Assembly: GCF_016428595.1 (NCBI RefSeq)
Contig: NZ_JAELVQ010000010.1
Span: forward strand, 62,001-126,000
DNA length: 64,000 bases
Reading direction: 5' to 3'
Source: Snuella sedimenti
GTDB taxonomy: Bacteria > Bacteroidota > Bacteroidia > Flavobacteriales > Flavobacteriaceae
The notes below the pieces were generated by a model. The model saw nothing but the letters and a program-made list of their open reading frames with translations, searched no databases and was not told the origin of the DNA. Each line of letters opens with the position of its first letter. The first letter of the stretch is position 1. Both the position numbers and the translations under genes were made by a program. Shown one piece after another: positions 7,593 through 16,124 of this stretch.

Positions 7593-9062
7593 TTATTTAT
7601 AGAGCCCAGTATTTCCTTTTTCTAGTACAGGCATAAGTTTGTTGACAATACCTGGATGCTTAGAAGCAATATTAATGCTTTCCAAAGGATCGGTGTCATG
7701 ATCATATAGTTCGATAGTAGGCTCGGCTTTTCTAAAGTATTTTGTGAGTCTATAGCGCTCTGTTCTTAAGGAAATACCATTTTTAAAATAACTGTAGGCA
7801 ACATCATCTTGAGAAGAGGAATTGTTGTTGTTTAACAAGTTTATAAAACTTTCGCCATCTATGGGGTGTTTAGTATCCACATTGCACAGAGCCATTAAAG
7901 TGGGATAAATATCAACTGTTTCTACAATAGATGTAATAGGTTTTGTTTGTTTGCTGTTAGGTACTTTTATAATTAAAGTACTTTTCAAGGCATTTTCAAA
8001 AATGGTATGTTTCCCCCATACTTGTTGATCACCCAGATGCCATCCGTGGTCTCCCCATACCACAATAATGGTATTGTCGTCGAGTCCAAGTGCTTTAATT
8101 TCATCAATTATCGACCCAATTAAATGGTCTGTATAGCTAATGCAGGCATAGTAGGCATGTTTTAGTTGTTTTGTATAGCCATCGGATGCAGGCTGGTTAA
8201 GTGCAGGTTTTTCTTCTCCCAATTTATAACCGTTTAATTCGTGGCTGTTGTGTAAACTTTGTGGGTTGACATTTTGCGGGATTGCAGGATTGTCAGTGAT
8301 TGGAATGGCATCTCTGTTGTATAAGTCCCAGTACTTTTCGGGTGCTGTAAATGGCAAATGCGGTTTAAAGAGACCTACGCTTAGAAAAAATGGCTTTGTA
8401 TTTTTTTTGAGTTCTTTTAGTTTATCTATAGCTAATTGAGTAGTTAGACCATCTACATAACCAGTATCACTAACTTTTCCTTTTTCATAGGGTTTAACCT
8501 GTCTGTTCAAGCTTTGTCTGTTTTCACCATTGGCATAGCCAAAGAAAGCGTTCCAACCAGTTCGCCATTTCCCCGGATTAAAAATCAGTTCATCCCAGCT
8601 GTAGGGTAGTTCTCTTTTATTAGAAGGTTGTTCGGTATAGCCATAGAGAAGACCATCAGCAGAGTGACTAATTTTACCAATACCTACAGTATGGTAGCCA
8701 TTTCTCTTTAATTGATGAATAAAGGTTTCTGGAATATCTGTCTCGGGTTGGTTAGAGAGTACATGTTGGGTAATGTCATTTCCAAGATGGGCTTTTGTTG
8801 TTGGCCGCATACCAGTTAGTAAGCAATGTCTGGAAGCACCACAGGTAGGTACATTTACAAAATGGTTTTTAAACAAAAAACCTGTTGCTGCTAACTTATC
8901 AAGATTTGGAGATTGCACTACTGGGTTGTTATAACAGCCTAAATCCGTTCTTAAATCGTCTACAGCAATGAATACGATATTGGGTTTTTCATTTTGTTTG
9001 CCACATGATACCAATGTGGTTGTTGAAATAATAAATAACCTAAGTAGTGTTTTAATGAGCAT
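7593..9062 (-). CDS. Sulfatase (iduronate-2-sulfatase-like), lipoprotein
   Basis: This 489-residue arylsulfatase-superfamily protein has a lipoprotein signal (lipobox LVSC). The metal site is seen in VAVDDLRTDLG, and the formylglycine motif is CGASRHCLLTG, i.e. C-x-A-x-R rather than the commoner C-x-P-x-R; its Cys must be oxidised by a maturase that is not in this window. Distal metal ligands are in VVWGDHGWHLGDQ and the Lys in WGKHT. The family removes sulfate esters from polysaccharides such as algal sulfated glycans. The exact substrate is unknown. Confidence 0.9.
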   Translation of the reverse strand: MLIKTLLRLFIISTTTLVSCGKQNEKPNIVFIAVDDLRTDLGCYNNPVVQSPNLDKLAATGFLFKNHFVNVPTCGASRHCLLTGMRPTTKAHLGNDITQHVLSNQPETDIPETFIHQLKRNGYHTVGIGKISHSADGLLYGYTEQPSNKRELPYSWDELIFNPGKWRTGWNAFFGYANGENRQSLNRQVKPYEKGKVSDTGYVDGLTTQLAIDKLKELKKNTKPFFLSVGLFKPHLPFTAPEKYWDLYNRDAIPITDNPAIPQNVNPQSLHNSHELNGYKLGEEKPALNQPASDGYTKQLKHAYYACISYTDHLIGSIIDEIKALGLDDNTIIVVWGDHGWHLGDQQVWGKHTIFENALKSTLIIKVPNSKQTKPITSIVETVDIYPTLMALCNVDTKHPIDGESFINLLNNNNSSSQDDVAYSYFKNGISLRTERYRLTKYFRKAEPTIELYDHDTDPLESINIASKHPGIVNKLMPVLEKGNTGLYK

Positions 9063-9192
9063 ATGGAATAGTCGATTTTTGAGCTTTAAATATAATGTAT
9101 TATTAGAAAAATAATTGTGTTACAAAACATAAAGACATGTTTTGTAAATTCTAGATCCGCCTTTGGTTTGAAATACTGTTGAAAATTGCTCG

Positions 9193-9792
9193 TTATCTCA
9201 AAATCCTTAGTGCTGGAACATACTTAAAAGATTTGTGCTTATGTATCCTGATGGTATTGATTATTGTTACCATTATATTATACAAATAGAGACAGATGAG
9301 AGGGATAAAAAAGGTTAGTATACCAAACCTCCAATTGGGGAGTATTTTAGTAAAAATATTTCCAAGCCCTAGCATTCCAGATATAATAAAAATGTAATAG
9401 AGAAATAATAAAAGCACCCAGGAAATTTGAAAGTTTAATATGGATTTTCCCAATTCATTAACCCCTTTTAGTTTATCCTTTTTTAGTATCCATAGGGTTA
9501 AAGGAATGATTATACCTAACAATGGAAAAAATAAAAAGCCTAGAGCCGAAGCGCTCATTAAGGTTAAATAACTTTGGTCTTCCTGTACTTGCCAATCCAC
9601 AATATCATCGGGTGATGTGTTTAAGGCAACAGCCAATCGTTTTAAGGTGTCCCCTCTCGGAACGGTTTCATTATTTTCAATCCTTTGGATGGTTCTTAAG
9701 CTTAGACCTGATATTTCTGCCAATACTTCTTGAGAGAACCCTTTTCCGGTTCTTAATTCTTTTACACGTTGCGCTAAATTTAAATGGTCCAT
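9193..9792 (-). CDS. XRE-family regulator with a membrane domain
   Basis: The first about 65 residues form a Cro/C1-type helix-turn-helix (FSQEVLAEISGLSLRTIQRIE). Residues 75-190 contain about four membrane helices resembling DUF4870. The 199-residue protein is thus a predicted membrane-tethered DNA-binding protein. It has its own promoter region and no obvious operon partner. Target and signal unknown. Confidence 0.85.
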   Translation of the reverse strand: MDHLNLAQRVKELRTGKGFSQEVLAEISGLSLRTIQRIENNETVPRGDTLKRLAVALNTSPDDIVDWQVQEDQSYLTLMSASALGFLFFPLLGIIIPLTLWILKKDKLKGVNELGKSILNFQISWVLLLFLYYIFIISGMLGLGNIFTKILPNWRFGILTFFIPLICLYLYNIMVTIINTIRIHKHKSFKYVPALRILR

Positions 9793-9901
9793 TTTGTTTG
9801 ATTTTTATTTGCGGTAAAAGTATTTTGGATTTGTTATAGTTGATAGCGTCTTTACTACGTCATATTTACGTCATTAGTGTCAAACTGTTGATATTGTTAC
9901 A

Positions 9902-9948
9902 AAAACAACAGCTTGATATAAAATATTTGCTTTTTATGCCAAGCTGTT
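9902..9948 (-). terminator. Intrinsic terminator after pepT
   Basis: Read on the reverse strand, AACAGCTTG and CAAGCTGTT (9940-9948 and 9907-9915) form a 9-bp stem, with a second AT-rich stem inside, followed by GTTTTTGT. It ends the pepT transcript. Confidence 0.75.
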
Positions 9949-9974
9949 GCGCAAGATTATATTTTTCACCGTGA

Positions 9975-11210
9975 TTATTTTTTCATTGCGGTTAACTCGG
10001 CAATTTTACAAATAACCTCAGTGGCTTTTATCATACTTTCTACAGGTACGTATTCGTAACGCCCATGAAAGTTGTGTCCTCCTGCAAAAATATTGGGGCA
10101 GGGAAGGCCCATGTAACTTAATTGCGAACCGTCTGTGCCACCGCGAATGGCTTTTATTAAAGGTTTTATCCCAAGCTGTTTCATAGCTTCTTCTGCTATG
10201 TCAACGATATGCATTACAGGTTCTACTTTTTCTTTCATGTTATAGTATTGGTCTTTAATTTCCAAAACAATAACGTCATTACCATATTGGGCATTTATTT
10301 CATTGGTTATTTTTTGCATGACTTCTTTACGCGCTTCAAAATGGCCACGGTCGTGATCACGGATAATATACTCTAAAACCGTTTCTTCAACTTTACCTGT
10401 GATGTCGCATAAATGAAAAAAGCCTTGGTATCCTTCTGTGTGCTCAGGGGTTTCCAACCGTGGTAACGAATTAATAAATTCGGTTGCAATGTACATGGAG
10501 TTGATCAGTTTGCCTTTTGCATATCCCGGATGAACAATCTTTCCCTTAACGGTAACTTTTGCCCCGGCGGCATTAAAGTTTTCGTATTCTAATTCGCCAA
10601 CTTGGCTGCCATCCATAGTATAGGCCCAGTCGGCTCCAAACTTTTCAACGTCAAATTTATGAGCGCCACGCCCTATTTCTTCATCAGGAGTAAAACCAAT
10701 ACGAATGGGGCCATGTTTAATTTCAGGATGTTGTATAAGGTATTCCATAGCAGACACAATCTCACAGATACCAGCTTTGTCATCGGCTCCTAAAAGTGTA
10801 TTGCCATCTGTTGTAATTAAGGTTTGACCCTTATACAGTAAAAGATCTTCAAAATAACTAGGGGATAGTATGATGTTTTTTTCGGCATTAAGTACAATAT
10901 CCTTTCCATCATAGTTAGAAATAATTTGCGGTTTTACATTAGTACCCGTAAAATCTGGTGTGGTGTCGAAATGCGAAATAAAGCCAATGGTAGGTACTGC
11001 ATGTTCTACATTACTGGGTAACGTGGCCATAATATAGGCGTTTTCATCAATGCTAACATCTTGCAGGCCGATAGTTTTTAATTCATCTACCAGCTTATTT
11101 GCTAAATCCCATTGTTTTTTGGTACTCGGTGTCGTATTGGACTTAGCGTCAGATTGGGTGTCTATCGTTACGTAGCTTATAAAGCGGTCTATAATACGTT
11201 GTTTATCCAT
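9975..11210 (-). CDS. pepT: Peptidase T (tripeptide aminopeptidase)
   Basis: This M20-family dinuclear zinc enzyme removes N-terminal residues from tripeptides in the cytosol. The 411-residue length is standard. The metal and catalytic residues are visible in [32 protein letters not shown] and the C-terminal [12 protein letters not shown]. It is a single gene transcribed away from pyrD, with its own terminator. Confidence 0.96.
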   Translation of the reverse strand: MDKQRIIDRFISYVTIDTQSDAKSNTTPSTKKQWDLANKLVDELKTIGLQDVSIDENAYIMATLPSNVEHAVPTIGFISHFDTTPDFTGTNVKPQIISNYDGKDIVLNAEKNIILSPSYFEDLLLYKGQTLITTDGNTLLGADDKAGICEIVSAMEYLIQHPEIKHGPIRIGFTPDEEIGRGAHKFDVEKFGADWAYTMDGSQVGELEYENFNAAGAKVTVKGKIVHPGYAKGKLINSMYIATEFINSLPRLETPEHTEGYQGFFHLCDITGKVEETVLEYIIRDHDRGHFEARKEVMQKITNEINAQYGNDVIVLEIKDQYYNMKEKVEPVMHIVDIAEEAMKQLGIKPLIKAIRGGTDGSQLSYMGLPCPNIFAGGHNFHGRYEYVPVESMIKATEVICKIAELTAMKK

Positions 11211-11305
11211 TATTTGATAGCGTTTTTTGGGAATATTAAGTTATTTAAGGGAATAACCTTTTATGGGGTTAAAAATACGATTATTAATTTTTTTCCCTTT
11301 TGAAT

Positions 11306-11336
11306 TGGTTGATTTTTTATTTAGAAGTATTTTTGC
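11306..11336 (+). promoter_or_regulatory. Promoter of pyrD
   Basis: TTG (11306-11308), a 20-base spacer and TATTTTTG (11329-11336) match the Bacteroidota consensus. The ATG of pyrD follows 13 bases later. Confidence 0.75.
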
Positions 11337-11349
11337 ATAAATAATACTG

Positions 11350-12378
11350 ATGTACAAATTATTACTTCGTCCTTTATTTTTTAAAATCGATCCAGAGAAG
11401 ATTCATCATTTTATATTTTCATTAGTAAAGAACACTTCTAAAATACCGGGGTTTAAAGCACTTTACAGAAGTTTGTATGTTGTTGACGATAAACGACTGG
11501 AACGTAAGCTATTTGGGATTACTTTTAAAAACCCCGTTGGACTGGCGGCTGGGTTCGATAAAAATGCCGTGTTATACAATGAATTGGCAAACTTTGGTTT
11601 TGGTTTTATAGAGATAGGTACCGTAACTCCTAAGGGACAGTCTGGAAATCCGAAAAAGCGCTTATTTCGATTAAAGGATGACCAAGGGATTATAAATCGC
11701 ATGGGCTTTAATAACGAAGGTGTTGAGGCTGCTATTTCTCAGCTAAAAAAGAATAAGGGAAAACTTGTTATTGGGGGCAACATAGGAAAGAACACAGCTA
11801 CAAAGCCTGAAAATTATACCAAAGATTATTTAGCGTGTTTTAATGCCTTGCATCCATATGTAGATTATTTCGTTCTTAATGTTAGTTGTCCTAATGTGGG
11901 AAGCCATGCCAAGTTAAACGATAAGGAATACTTAGAAGAATTGATAAGTGCTGTACAAAAAGCCAATAAGACATTTGAAAAGCAAAAGCCGATTCTTTTA
12001 AAAATAGCACCGGATTTGAATGATAATCAATTAGATGAAATTGTAGAATTGGTTAACGCTACGAATTTGGATGGCGTTATAGCTAGCAATACCTCTACCG
12101 ATAGGCGTAATTTAAAAGCTACTAAGGAACAGTTGGAAGCTATAGGGAATGGCGGTTTGAGTGGGCAACCCATAAAAGAAAAATGCACACGCACCATAAA
12201 ATACTTAGCAGAGAAAAGCAATAAAGCCTTTCCCATAATAGGTGTGGGAGGTATTCACTCAGCAAACGATGCTTTGGAGAAAATAAAAGCAGGAGCCGAT
12301 TTGGTACAGATTTATACAGGGTTTATTTACGAAGGGCCAGGACTAGTGAAGGCTATTAACAAGGCGTTGTTAAAGTAA
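11350..12378 (+). CDS. pyrD: Dihydroorotate dehydrogenase, class 2 type
   Basis: PyrD oxidises dihydroorotate to orotate in pyrimidine synthesis. The 342-residue chain has the N-terminal helical extension of class 2 (quinone-linked, membrane-associated) enzymes (residues 1-45), the FMN-site motifs [17 protein letters not shown] and GVGGIHS, and a C-terminal [11 protein letters not shown]. Oddly, the catalytic position in the motif NVSCPN is Cys180; class 2 enzymes normally have Ser there, and Cys is the class 1 residue. It is followed nine bases later by a LysE-type exporter gene. Confidence 0.94.
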   Translation: MYKLLLRPLFFKIDPEKIHHFIFSLVKNTSKIPGFKALYRSLYVVDDKRLERKLFGITFKNPVGLAAGFDKNAVLYNELANFGFGFIEIGTVTPKGQSGNPKKRLFRLKDDQGIINRMGFNNEGVEAAISQLKKNKGKLVIGGNIGKNTATKPENYTKDYLACFNALHPYVDYFVLNVSCPNVGSHAKLNDKEYLEELISAVQKANKTFEKQKPILLKIAPDLNDNQLDEIVELVNATNLDGVIASNTSTDRRNLKATKEQLEAIGNGGLSGQPIKEKCTRTIKYLAEKSNKAFPIIGVGGIHSANDALEKIKAGADLVQIYTGFIYEGPGLVKAINKALLK

Positions 12379-12386
12379 AGGTTAAG

Positions 12387-13004
12387 TTGGAATACTCTGT
12401 GTTAATATCGTTTACTTTAGCATCGGCAGCCTTAGCTATAAGCCCAGGACCCGATAATGTTTATGTGCTGATGCAGAGTATAGTGCATGGCAAGAAATAT
12501 GGGATTGCAACGGTTTTAGGTTTAATGACAGGTTGTTTGGTACACACTACTCTGGTGGCTTTTGGCGTCTCAACCATAATACAGCAAAATGATAAGCTGT
12601 TTTTAATTATAAAATTGTTTGGGGTTGGTTACTTGTTCTATTTGGCATTTAGCGTATATAGAAGCAATGCTCAACTTGGTTTAGATGCTCATGGTGTGCC
12701 CAAAAAGAGCCTCTTTAAATTATATAGGCAAGGTTTTATAATGAATGTCCTTAATCCAAAGGTGTCGTTGTTCTTTTTAGCTTTTTTTCCGGGTTTTTTA
12801 TTTAGTGACTACCTAAGTAATGTAAGTCAGTTTTATATTTTAGGGGGATTCTTTATAGTGGTATCCTTTATTGTATTTTCAAGTATTGCATTATTGTCTG
12901 ATAGTATTGCTGTTTATATTAAAGGGCATAAAAGAGCAGGTGTTTTTTTTAAGTGGTTTCAAATAATTGTTTTAATGTGTATTGGTATTTTAATTTTGAT
13001 TTAG
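12387..13004 (+). CDS. LysE-family amino-acid exporter
   Basis: This 205-residue inner-membrane protein has about six helices. The family signature is the N-terminal SPGPDN motif (residues 20-25), followed by GLMTGCLVH and the conserved NPK segment (FIMNVLNPKVSLFF). It starts at TTG, nine bases after pyrD. The exported amino acid is not predictable. Confidence 0.88.
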   Translation: MEYSVLISFTLASAALAISPGPDNVYVLMQSIVHGKKYGIATVLGLMTGCLVHTTLVAFGVSTIIQQNDKLFLIIKLFGVGYLFYLAFSVYRSNAQLGLDAHGVPKKSLFKLYRQGFIMNVLNPKVSLFFLAFFPGFLFSDYLSNVSQFYILGGFFIVVSFIVFSSIALLSDSIAVYIKGHKRAGVFFKWFQIIVLMCIGILILI

Positions 13005-13067
13005 ATAAACTATCTTCGATTAAAACTTTGCACATTTATAGAGGCAATCATTTTAATTGAGAGGCAA

Positions 13068-13077
13068 GCCACGTGGC
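13068..13077. promoter_or_regulatory. Perfect 10-bp palindrome GCCACGTGGC
   Basis: GCCACGTGGC lies 66 bases before the HMG-CoA lyase start in an otherwise AT-rich stretch. It has the form of a dimeric regulator's operator. No regulator can be assigned. Confidence 0.3.
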
Positions 13078-13143
13078 ATTTAAAATTTATTATAGAGCAA
13101 ATAAAAATGATTCTTGTAGAAGCTTTTAATATGTTTAAAAGGT

Positions 13144-14007
13144 ATGAATGACCATGTTAAAGTTATTGAGTGCCCAAGAGATGCAATGCAAGGCATAAAA
13201 GCTTTTATACCTACATCTCAAAAGGTTCAATATATTCAATCTTTGTTAAGGGTTGGGTTCGATACTATAGATTTTGGTAGTTTTGTATCGCCTAAGGCTA
13301 TTCCCCAAATGGTGGATACAGCTGCGGTTTTATCGCAATTGGATTTATCGAGTACAACCAGTAAGTTATTGGCAATAGTAGCTAACGAGCGTGGTGCTAT
13401 GGAAGCGTCAAAACATCCAGAGATAGATTATTTGGGCTATCCTTTTTCTATTTCAGAAAACTTTCAAATGCGTAATACGCATAAAACCATAGCGCAGTCC
13501 GTCATCATTTTAAACACTATTTTAAATATAGCAGACCAAAGTAATAAGGAGGTGGTTGTATACATCTCTATGGGATTTGGAAATCCCTATGGCGACCCTT
13601 GGGATGTAGATATTGTGGGGGAATGGACCGAGCGTTTAAATGGCATGGGAGTAAAAATACTCTCATTAAGTGATACCATTGGTAGTTCTACACCCGAAAG
13701 TATAGCATATTTGTTTTCTAACTTAATTCCAAAATACCCACACATAGAGTTTGGTGCGCACTTGCACACTACGCCTAGTTCTTGGTTCGAGAAAGTTGAT
13801 GCAGCCTATAAAGCTGGTTGCAGGCGATTTGATGGTGCCATTCAAGGTTTTGGAGGATGTCCAATGGCAAAAGATGAGTTAACTGGAAATATGCCAACCG
13901 AAAAACTGTTGTCTTACTTCACAACCGTTAAAAGCAATACCCTGAATGCACTTAGTTTTGAGAGTGCTTTTAATGAGGCTTCCAAGATTTTTAATGTGTA
14001 TTATTAA
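13144..14007 (+). CDS. Hydroxymethylglutaryl-CoA lyase
   Basis: The enzyme splits HMG-CoA to acetyl-CoA and acetoacetate, the end of leucine degradation. The 287-residue protein keeps the key residues: Arg-Asp in ECPRDAMQG (about residue 11), the metal ligands in GAHLHTTP, the catalytic Cys in GFGGCPMA and the following Asn in TGN. A HMGL-like TIM barrel. No leucine-catabolic partner gene lies next to it. Confidence 0.93.
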   Translation: MNDHVKVIECPRDAMQGIKAFIPTSQKVQYIQSLLRVGFDTIDFGSFVSPKAIPQMVDTAAVLSQLDLSSTTSKLLAIVANERGAMEASKHPEIDYLGYPFSISENFQMRNTHKTIAQSVIILNTILNIADQSNKEVVVYISMGFGNPYGDPWDVDIVGEWTERLNGMGVKILSLSDTIGSSTPESIAYLFSNLIPKYPHIEFGAHLHTTPSSWFEKVDAAYKAGCRRFDGAIQGFGGCPMAKDELTGNMPTEKLLSYFTTVKSNTLNALSFESAFNEASKIFNVYY

Positions 14008-14059
14008 TTTTTTTATTGTAATATTCTGTTTGTTAAATAGTTATGTTTTCTTGTTAAAA

Positions 14060-14084
14060 TTTATTTAAAATTAATCTAAATAAA
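14060..14084. promoter_or_regulatory. Operator candidate 1 upstream of the porin
   Basis: TTTATTTA (14060-14067), nine bases and TAAATAAA (14077-14084) form an inverted repeat containing AATTAATC. It abuts the -33 element of the porin promoter. The half-site AATCTAAATAA resembles DtxR/MntR-type metal-regulator boxes; the assignment is inference. Confidence 0.5.
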
Positions 14085-14085
14085 C

Positions 14086-14116
14086 TTTGTGTATCTCATA
14101 ATGAGTTTTAAATTTG
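14086..14116 (+). promoter_or_regulatory. Promoter of the porin gene
   Basis: TTTG (14086-14089), 19 bases and TAAATTTG (14109-14116) are a near-perfect Bacteroidota promoter. It implies an untranslated leader of about 55 bases containing the second operator candidate. Confidence 0.85.
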
Positions 14117-14133
14117 CACTTCGAAATTAATAG

Positions 14134-14156
14134 TTATTTATAATTAATCTAAATAA
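14134..14156. promoter_or_regulatory. Operator candidate 2 in the porin 5' leader
   Basis: TTATTTA (14134-14140), nine bases and TAAATAA (14150-14156) repeat the first box, with the same AATTAATCTAAATAA core. The two boxes are 74 bases apart (about seven helical turns) and flank the promoter, which suits repression by a dimeric regulator. Confidence 0.5.
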
Positions 14157-14176
14157 ATATAATATTTAATCAAGTA

Positions 14177-15340
14177 ATGAAAAGAGTAACAACATTTTTA
14201 GCTATTTTAATGGGTGTATCATCATTTGCGCAAACAGTAAGTCAAGATACAACAGCAACTAAAAACCAACAACAAAATGCAGTACAGAACATTTTAAGTG
14301 GTAATAGGTCGCAAGGTATAACTGTTGGAGGTTATGCACAAGTAGATTATAACCAACCAGAAGGAGGGAATGGTAAATTGGATGTGCATAGAATGGTAAT
14401 GCTTTTGGGATATAAGTTTAATGATAGAGTGCAATTCGTAACCGAAATTGAATACGAGCATGTTAAGGAAGTGTACATTGAGCAAGCGTTTTTGAATTAT
14501 AGCTTAAATGATAACTTAAATATTCGTGGAGGTTTAATGTTGGTGCCTATGGGAATCGTAAATGAGTATCACGAGCCTACTACTTTTAATGGTGTTGAGC
14601 GCCCAAGCATGGATAAAAGTATAGTTCCGACTACTTGGAGAGAAGTAGGTGTTGGTGTAACTGGAAAGTTTAACGATGCAAGTTTACGTTACCAAGCTTA
14701 TCTTTTTAATGGATTTAAGTCTATAAATGGATCAAAAACTTTAGGGGGAAGTAATGGTTTGCGAAATGGACGTCAAAAAGGAGCAGAATCAACAATTAAT
14801 ACACCTAATTTATCTGCCAAGTTAGATTATTATGGTTTACCAGGATTACGTTTAGGGTTGTCAGGTTATTTTGGGAATACTCAAGCCGAAGATGCTGTTG
14901 ATAAAATTGATGGTGCAGATGTTGGCGTAACCATGTTTGGTTTAGATGCTAGATATATTAATAAGCGTTTTTCTGCAAGAGGACAGTATATTCATGCTTT
15001 AATTAGTGATGCCGATGATTATAATGCTTTAAATTCTGCAAATTTAGGTTCTGAATTAAAGGGATGGTATGCAGAAGCTGCTTATAATTTATTGCCATTA
15101 GATAATGAGCAAAAATTAGATGCATTTGTAAGATACGAGCAATATGATACCCATGCAGCAACTAAAGATGCAGGTATTACTAGAAATTTAGGATATAATA
15201 GAAACGAGTGGACAACAGGTTTAAGTTATCACGTTGCTCCAGGAGCTGTTGTTAAAGCAGATTATCAAATTTTTGATAACGCCGTTGACGGTAACAAATC
15301 CGTAGGGCAACTTAACATAGGATTTGGCGTTTGGTTCTAA
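14177..15340 (+). CDS. Outer-membrane porin
   Basis: This 387-residue protein has a Sec signal peptide (cleaved after SSFAQ, about residue 19) and a series of amphipathic beta strands ending in Phe (IGFGVWF), as barrel proteins do. The GGYAQVDYNQPEGGNGKLDVHRM start resembles phosphate-selective porin O/P-like proteins of Bacteroidota. Substrate unknown. Two operator candidates around its promoter suggest metal-dependent control. The FMN-binding gene follows after a terminator and its own promoter. Confidence 0.82.
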   Translation: MKRVTTFLAILMGVSSFAQTVSQDTTATKNQQQNAVQNILSGNRSQGITVGGYAQVDYNQPEGGNGKLDVHRMVMLLGYKFNDRVQFVTEIEYEHVKEVYIEQAFLNYSLNDNLNIRGGLMLVPMGIVNEYHEPTTFNGVERPSMDKSIVPTTWREVGVGVTGKFNDASLRYQAYLFNGFKSINGSKTLGGSNGLRNGRQKGAESTINTPNLSAKLDYYGLPGLRLGLSGYFGNTQAEDAVDKIDGADVGVTMFGLDARYINKRFSARGQYIHALISDADDYNALNSANLGSELKGWYAEAAYNLLPLDNEQKLDAFVRYEQYDTHAATKDAGITRNLGYNRNEWTTGLSYHVAPGAVVKADYQIFDNAVDGNKSVGQLNIGFGVWF

Positions 15341-15362
15341 GGAATATTCTTTAAGTGTTAAC

Positions 15363-15397
15363 AGCTAAAGCAGGGAATTTAATTTCCTGCTTTAGCT
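15363..15397 (+). terminator. Strong hairpin terminator after the porin
   Basis: AGCTAAAGCAGGGAA (15363-15377) and TTCCTGCTTTAGCT (15384-15397) form a 14-bp stem. The following tract is T-rich but interrupted, so part of its role may be RNA protection. Confidence 0.7.
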
Positions 15398-15411
15398 ATT
15401 TGGTATTTTAG

Positions 15412-15444
15412 TTGTTTATAAAAGTAAATAATTCAATACTTTTG
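15412..15444 (+). promoter_or_regulatory. Promoter of the FMN-binding operon leader
   Basis: TTG (15412-15414), 22 bases and TACTTTTG (15437-15444). The first leader ATG follows at 15449, close to the expected transcription start. Confidence 0.7.
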
Positions 15445-15448
15445 CCAC

Positions 15449-15502
15449 ATGAAACGAGCATTAAGAAATTTTAAAAATTACTTCACAAAAGGAAATGTTT
15501 AA
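15449..15502 (+). CDS. Possible upstream leader ORF (17 aa), copy 1
   Basis: MKRALRNFKNYFTKGNV begins four bases after the -7 element and overlaps the start of the conserved 18-aa ORF by eight bases. In copy 2 the equivalent ATG is in frame with the 18-aa ORF, giving one 33-aa peptide; here a one-base insertion separates them. It may be translated and coupled, or be decayed. Confidence 0.3.
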   Translation: MKRALRNFKNYFTKGNV

Positions 15503-15551
15503 AATTTTTAATGAGAGAACGAGTGTAGGGAGTGGTTGCACACGTTCTTAA
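15495..15551 (+). CDS. Conserved 18-aa leader peptide, copy 1
   Basis: MFKIFNERTSVGSGCTRS. Copy 2 encodes MFKIFNERTSVRSGCTRS, one residue different, although the two downstream proteins are unrelated. AAGGAA sits just before the ATG. The last codons, including the single Cys codon (15537-15539), form the 3' arm of hairpin A and the 5' arm of pairing B, so translation of this ORF should control access to the GTG start at 15597. Confidence 0.6.
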   Translation: MFKIFNERTSVGSGCTRS

Positions 15552-15596
15552 TTTTATAATTACAATAAAATCAATTAATTACTAAAATTTAAACGT

Positions 15597-16124
15597 GTGA
15601 AATTTAAACCCGTTTTTATATTGCTTTTAGCAGTTGTTATGTACTCTTTTGGCTTGCCAAAAACTATTCAGAAAAAAGTGGATGCTGCAATAAAGGATGC
15701 TTTTAATATTGAAACGTTCCATTTTACGAATGTTCGAATTCTCGATGAGGATACTAAAGACTTGCCTTCTCAATTTGGGGAAGACAACCTGTTTAAAATA
15801 ACTGTTGATGATGCGCTTTTAGGTTATGCCTATGTGGCTAAAGCTCCGAGTAAAACGGATGAATTTGATTATTTGGTATTATTGGATAAGGACTTGATTG
15901 TTTTAAAGACAAAGGTGCTAGTATATCGAGAAGATTATGGAGGAGAAATTGGAAGCAAACGTTGGTTGAAACAATTTATAGGTAAAAAAGAAGGAGATGC
16001 CCTAAGATATGGAGATAATATCGTTGCTATCTCTGGAGCCACTATTTCTGTACGTTCCATGACCAATGCCATGAATAATTTATTACAATCATTAAAAATA
16101 CTTCACTCTAAAAATATCTTGTAA
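15597..16124 (+). CDS. FMN-binding domain protein, exported
   Basis: This 175-residue protein has an N-terminal signal or anchor (residues 5-20) and an FMN_bind domain. Its SGATIS motif (residues 146-151) is the covalent flavinylation signature, with Thr149 the likely FMN acceptor; an ApbE transferase would be needed and is not in this window. Such domains carry electrons on the outer face of the inner membrane. GTG is the start and lies inside a predicted stem. The next gene begins at the very next base. Confidence 0.85.
   Translation: MKFKPVFILLLAVVMYSFGLPKTIQKKVDAAIKDAFNIETFHFTNVRILDEDTKDLPSQFGEDNLFKITVDDALLGYAYVAKAPSKTDEFDYLVLLDKDLIVLKTKVLVYREDYGGEIGSKRWLKQFIGKKEGDALRYGDNIVAISGATISVRSMTNAMNNLLQSLKILHSKNIL

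Larger units (their letters stand above)
15449..15599 (+). repeat. Leader element, copy 1 (inverted copy at 63810-63959)
   Basis: A 151-base stretch is nearly identical to the reverse complement of 63810-63959. It runs from a leader ATG through the GTG start codon of the FMN-binding gene. Hairpin A: AGAAC (15516-15520) and GTGT (15523-15526) pair with ACAC (15540-15543) and GTTCT (15544-15548). Competing pairing B: CACACGTT (15539-15546) with AACGTGTG (15592-15599), which contains the gene's GTG start. A and B share the same bases and exclude each other. The downstream genes of the two copies are unrelated, so the element itself is what is conserved. Confidence 0.85.
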
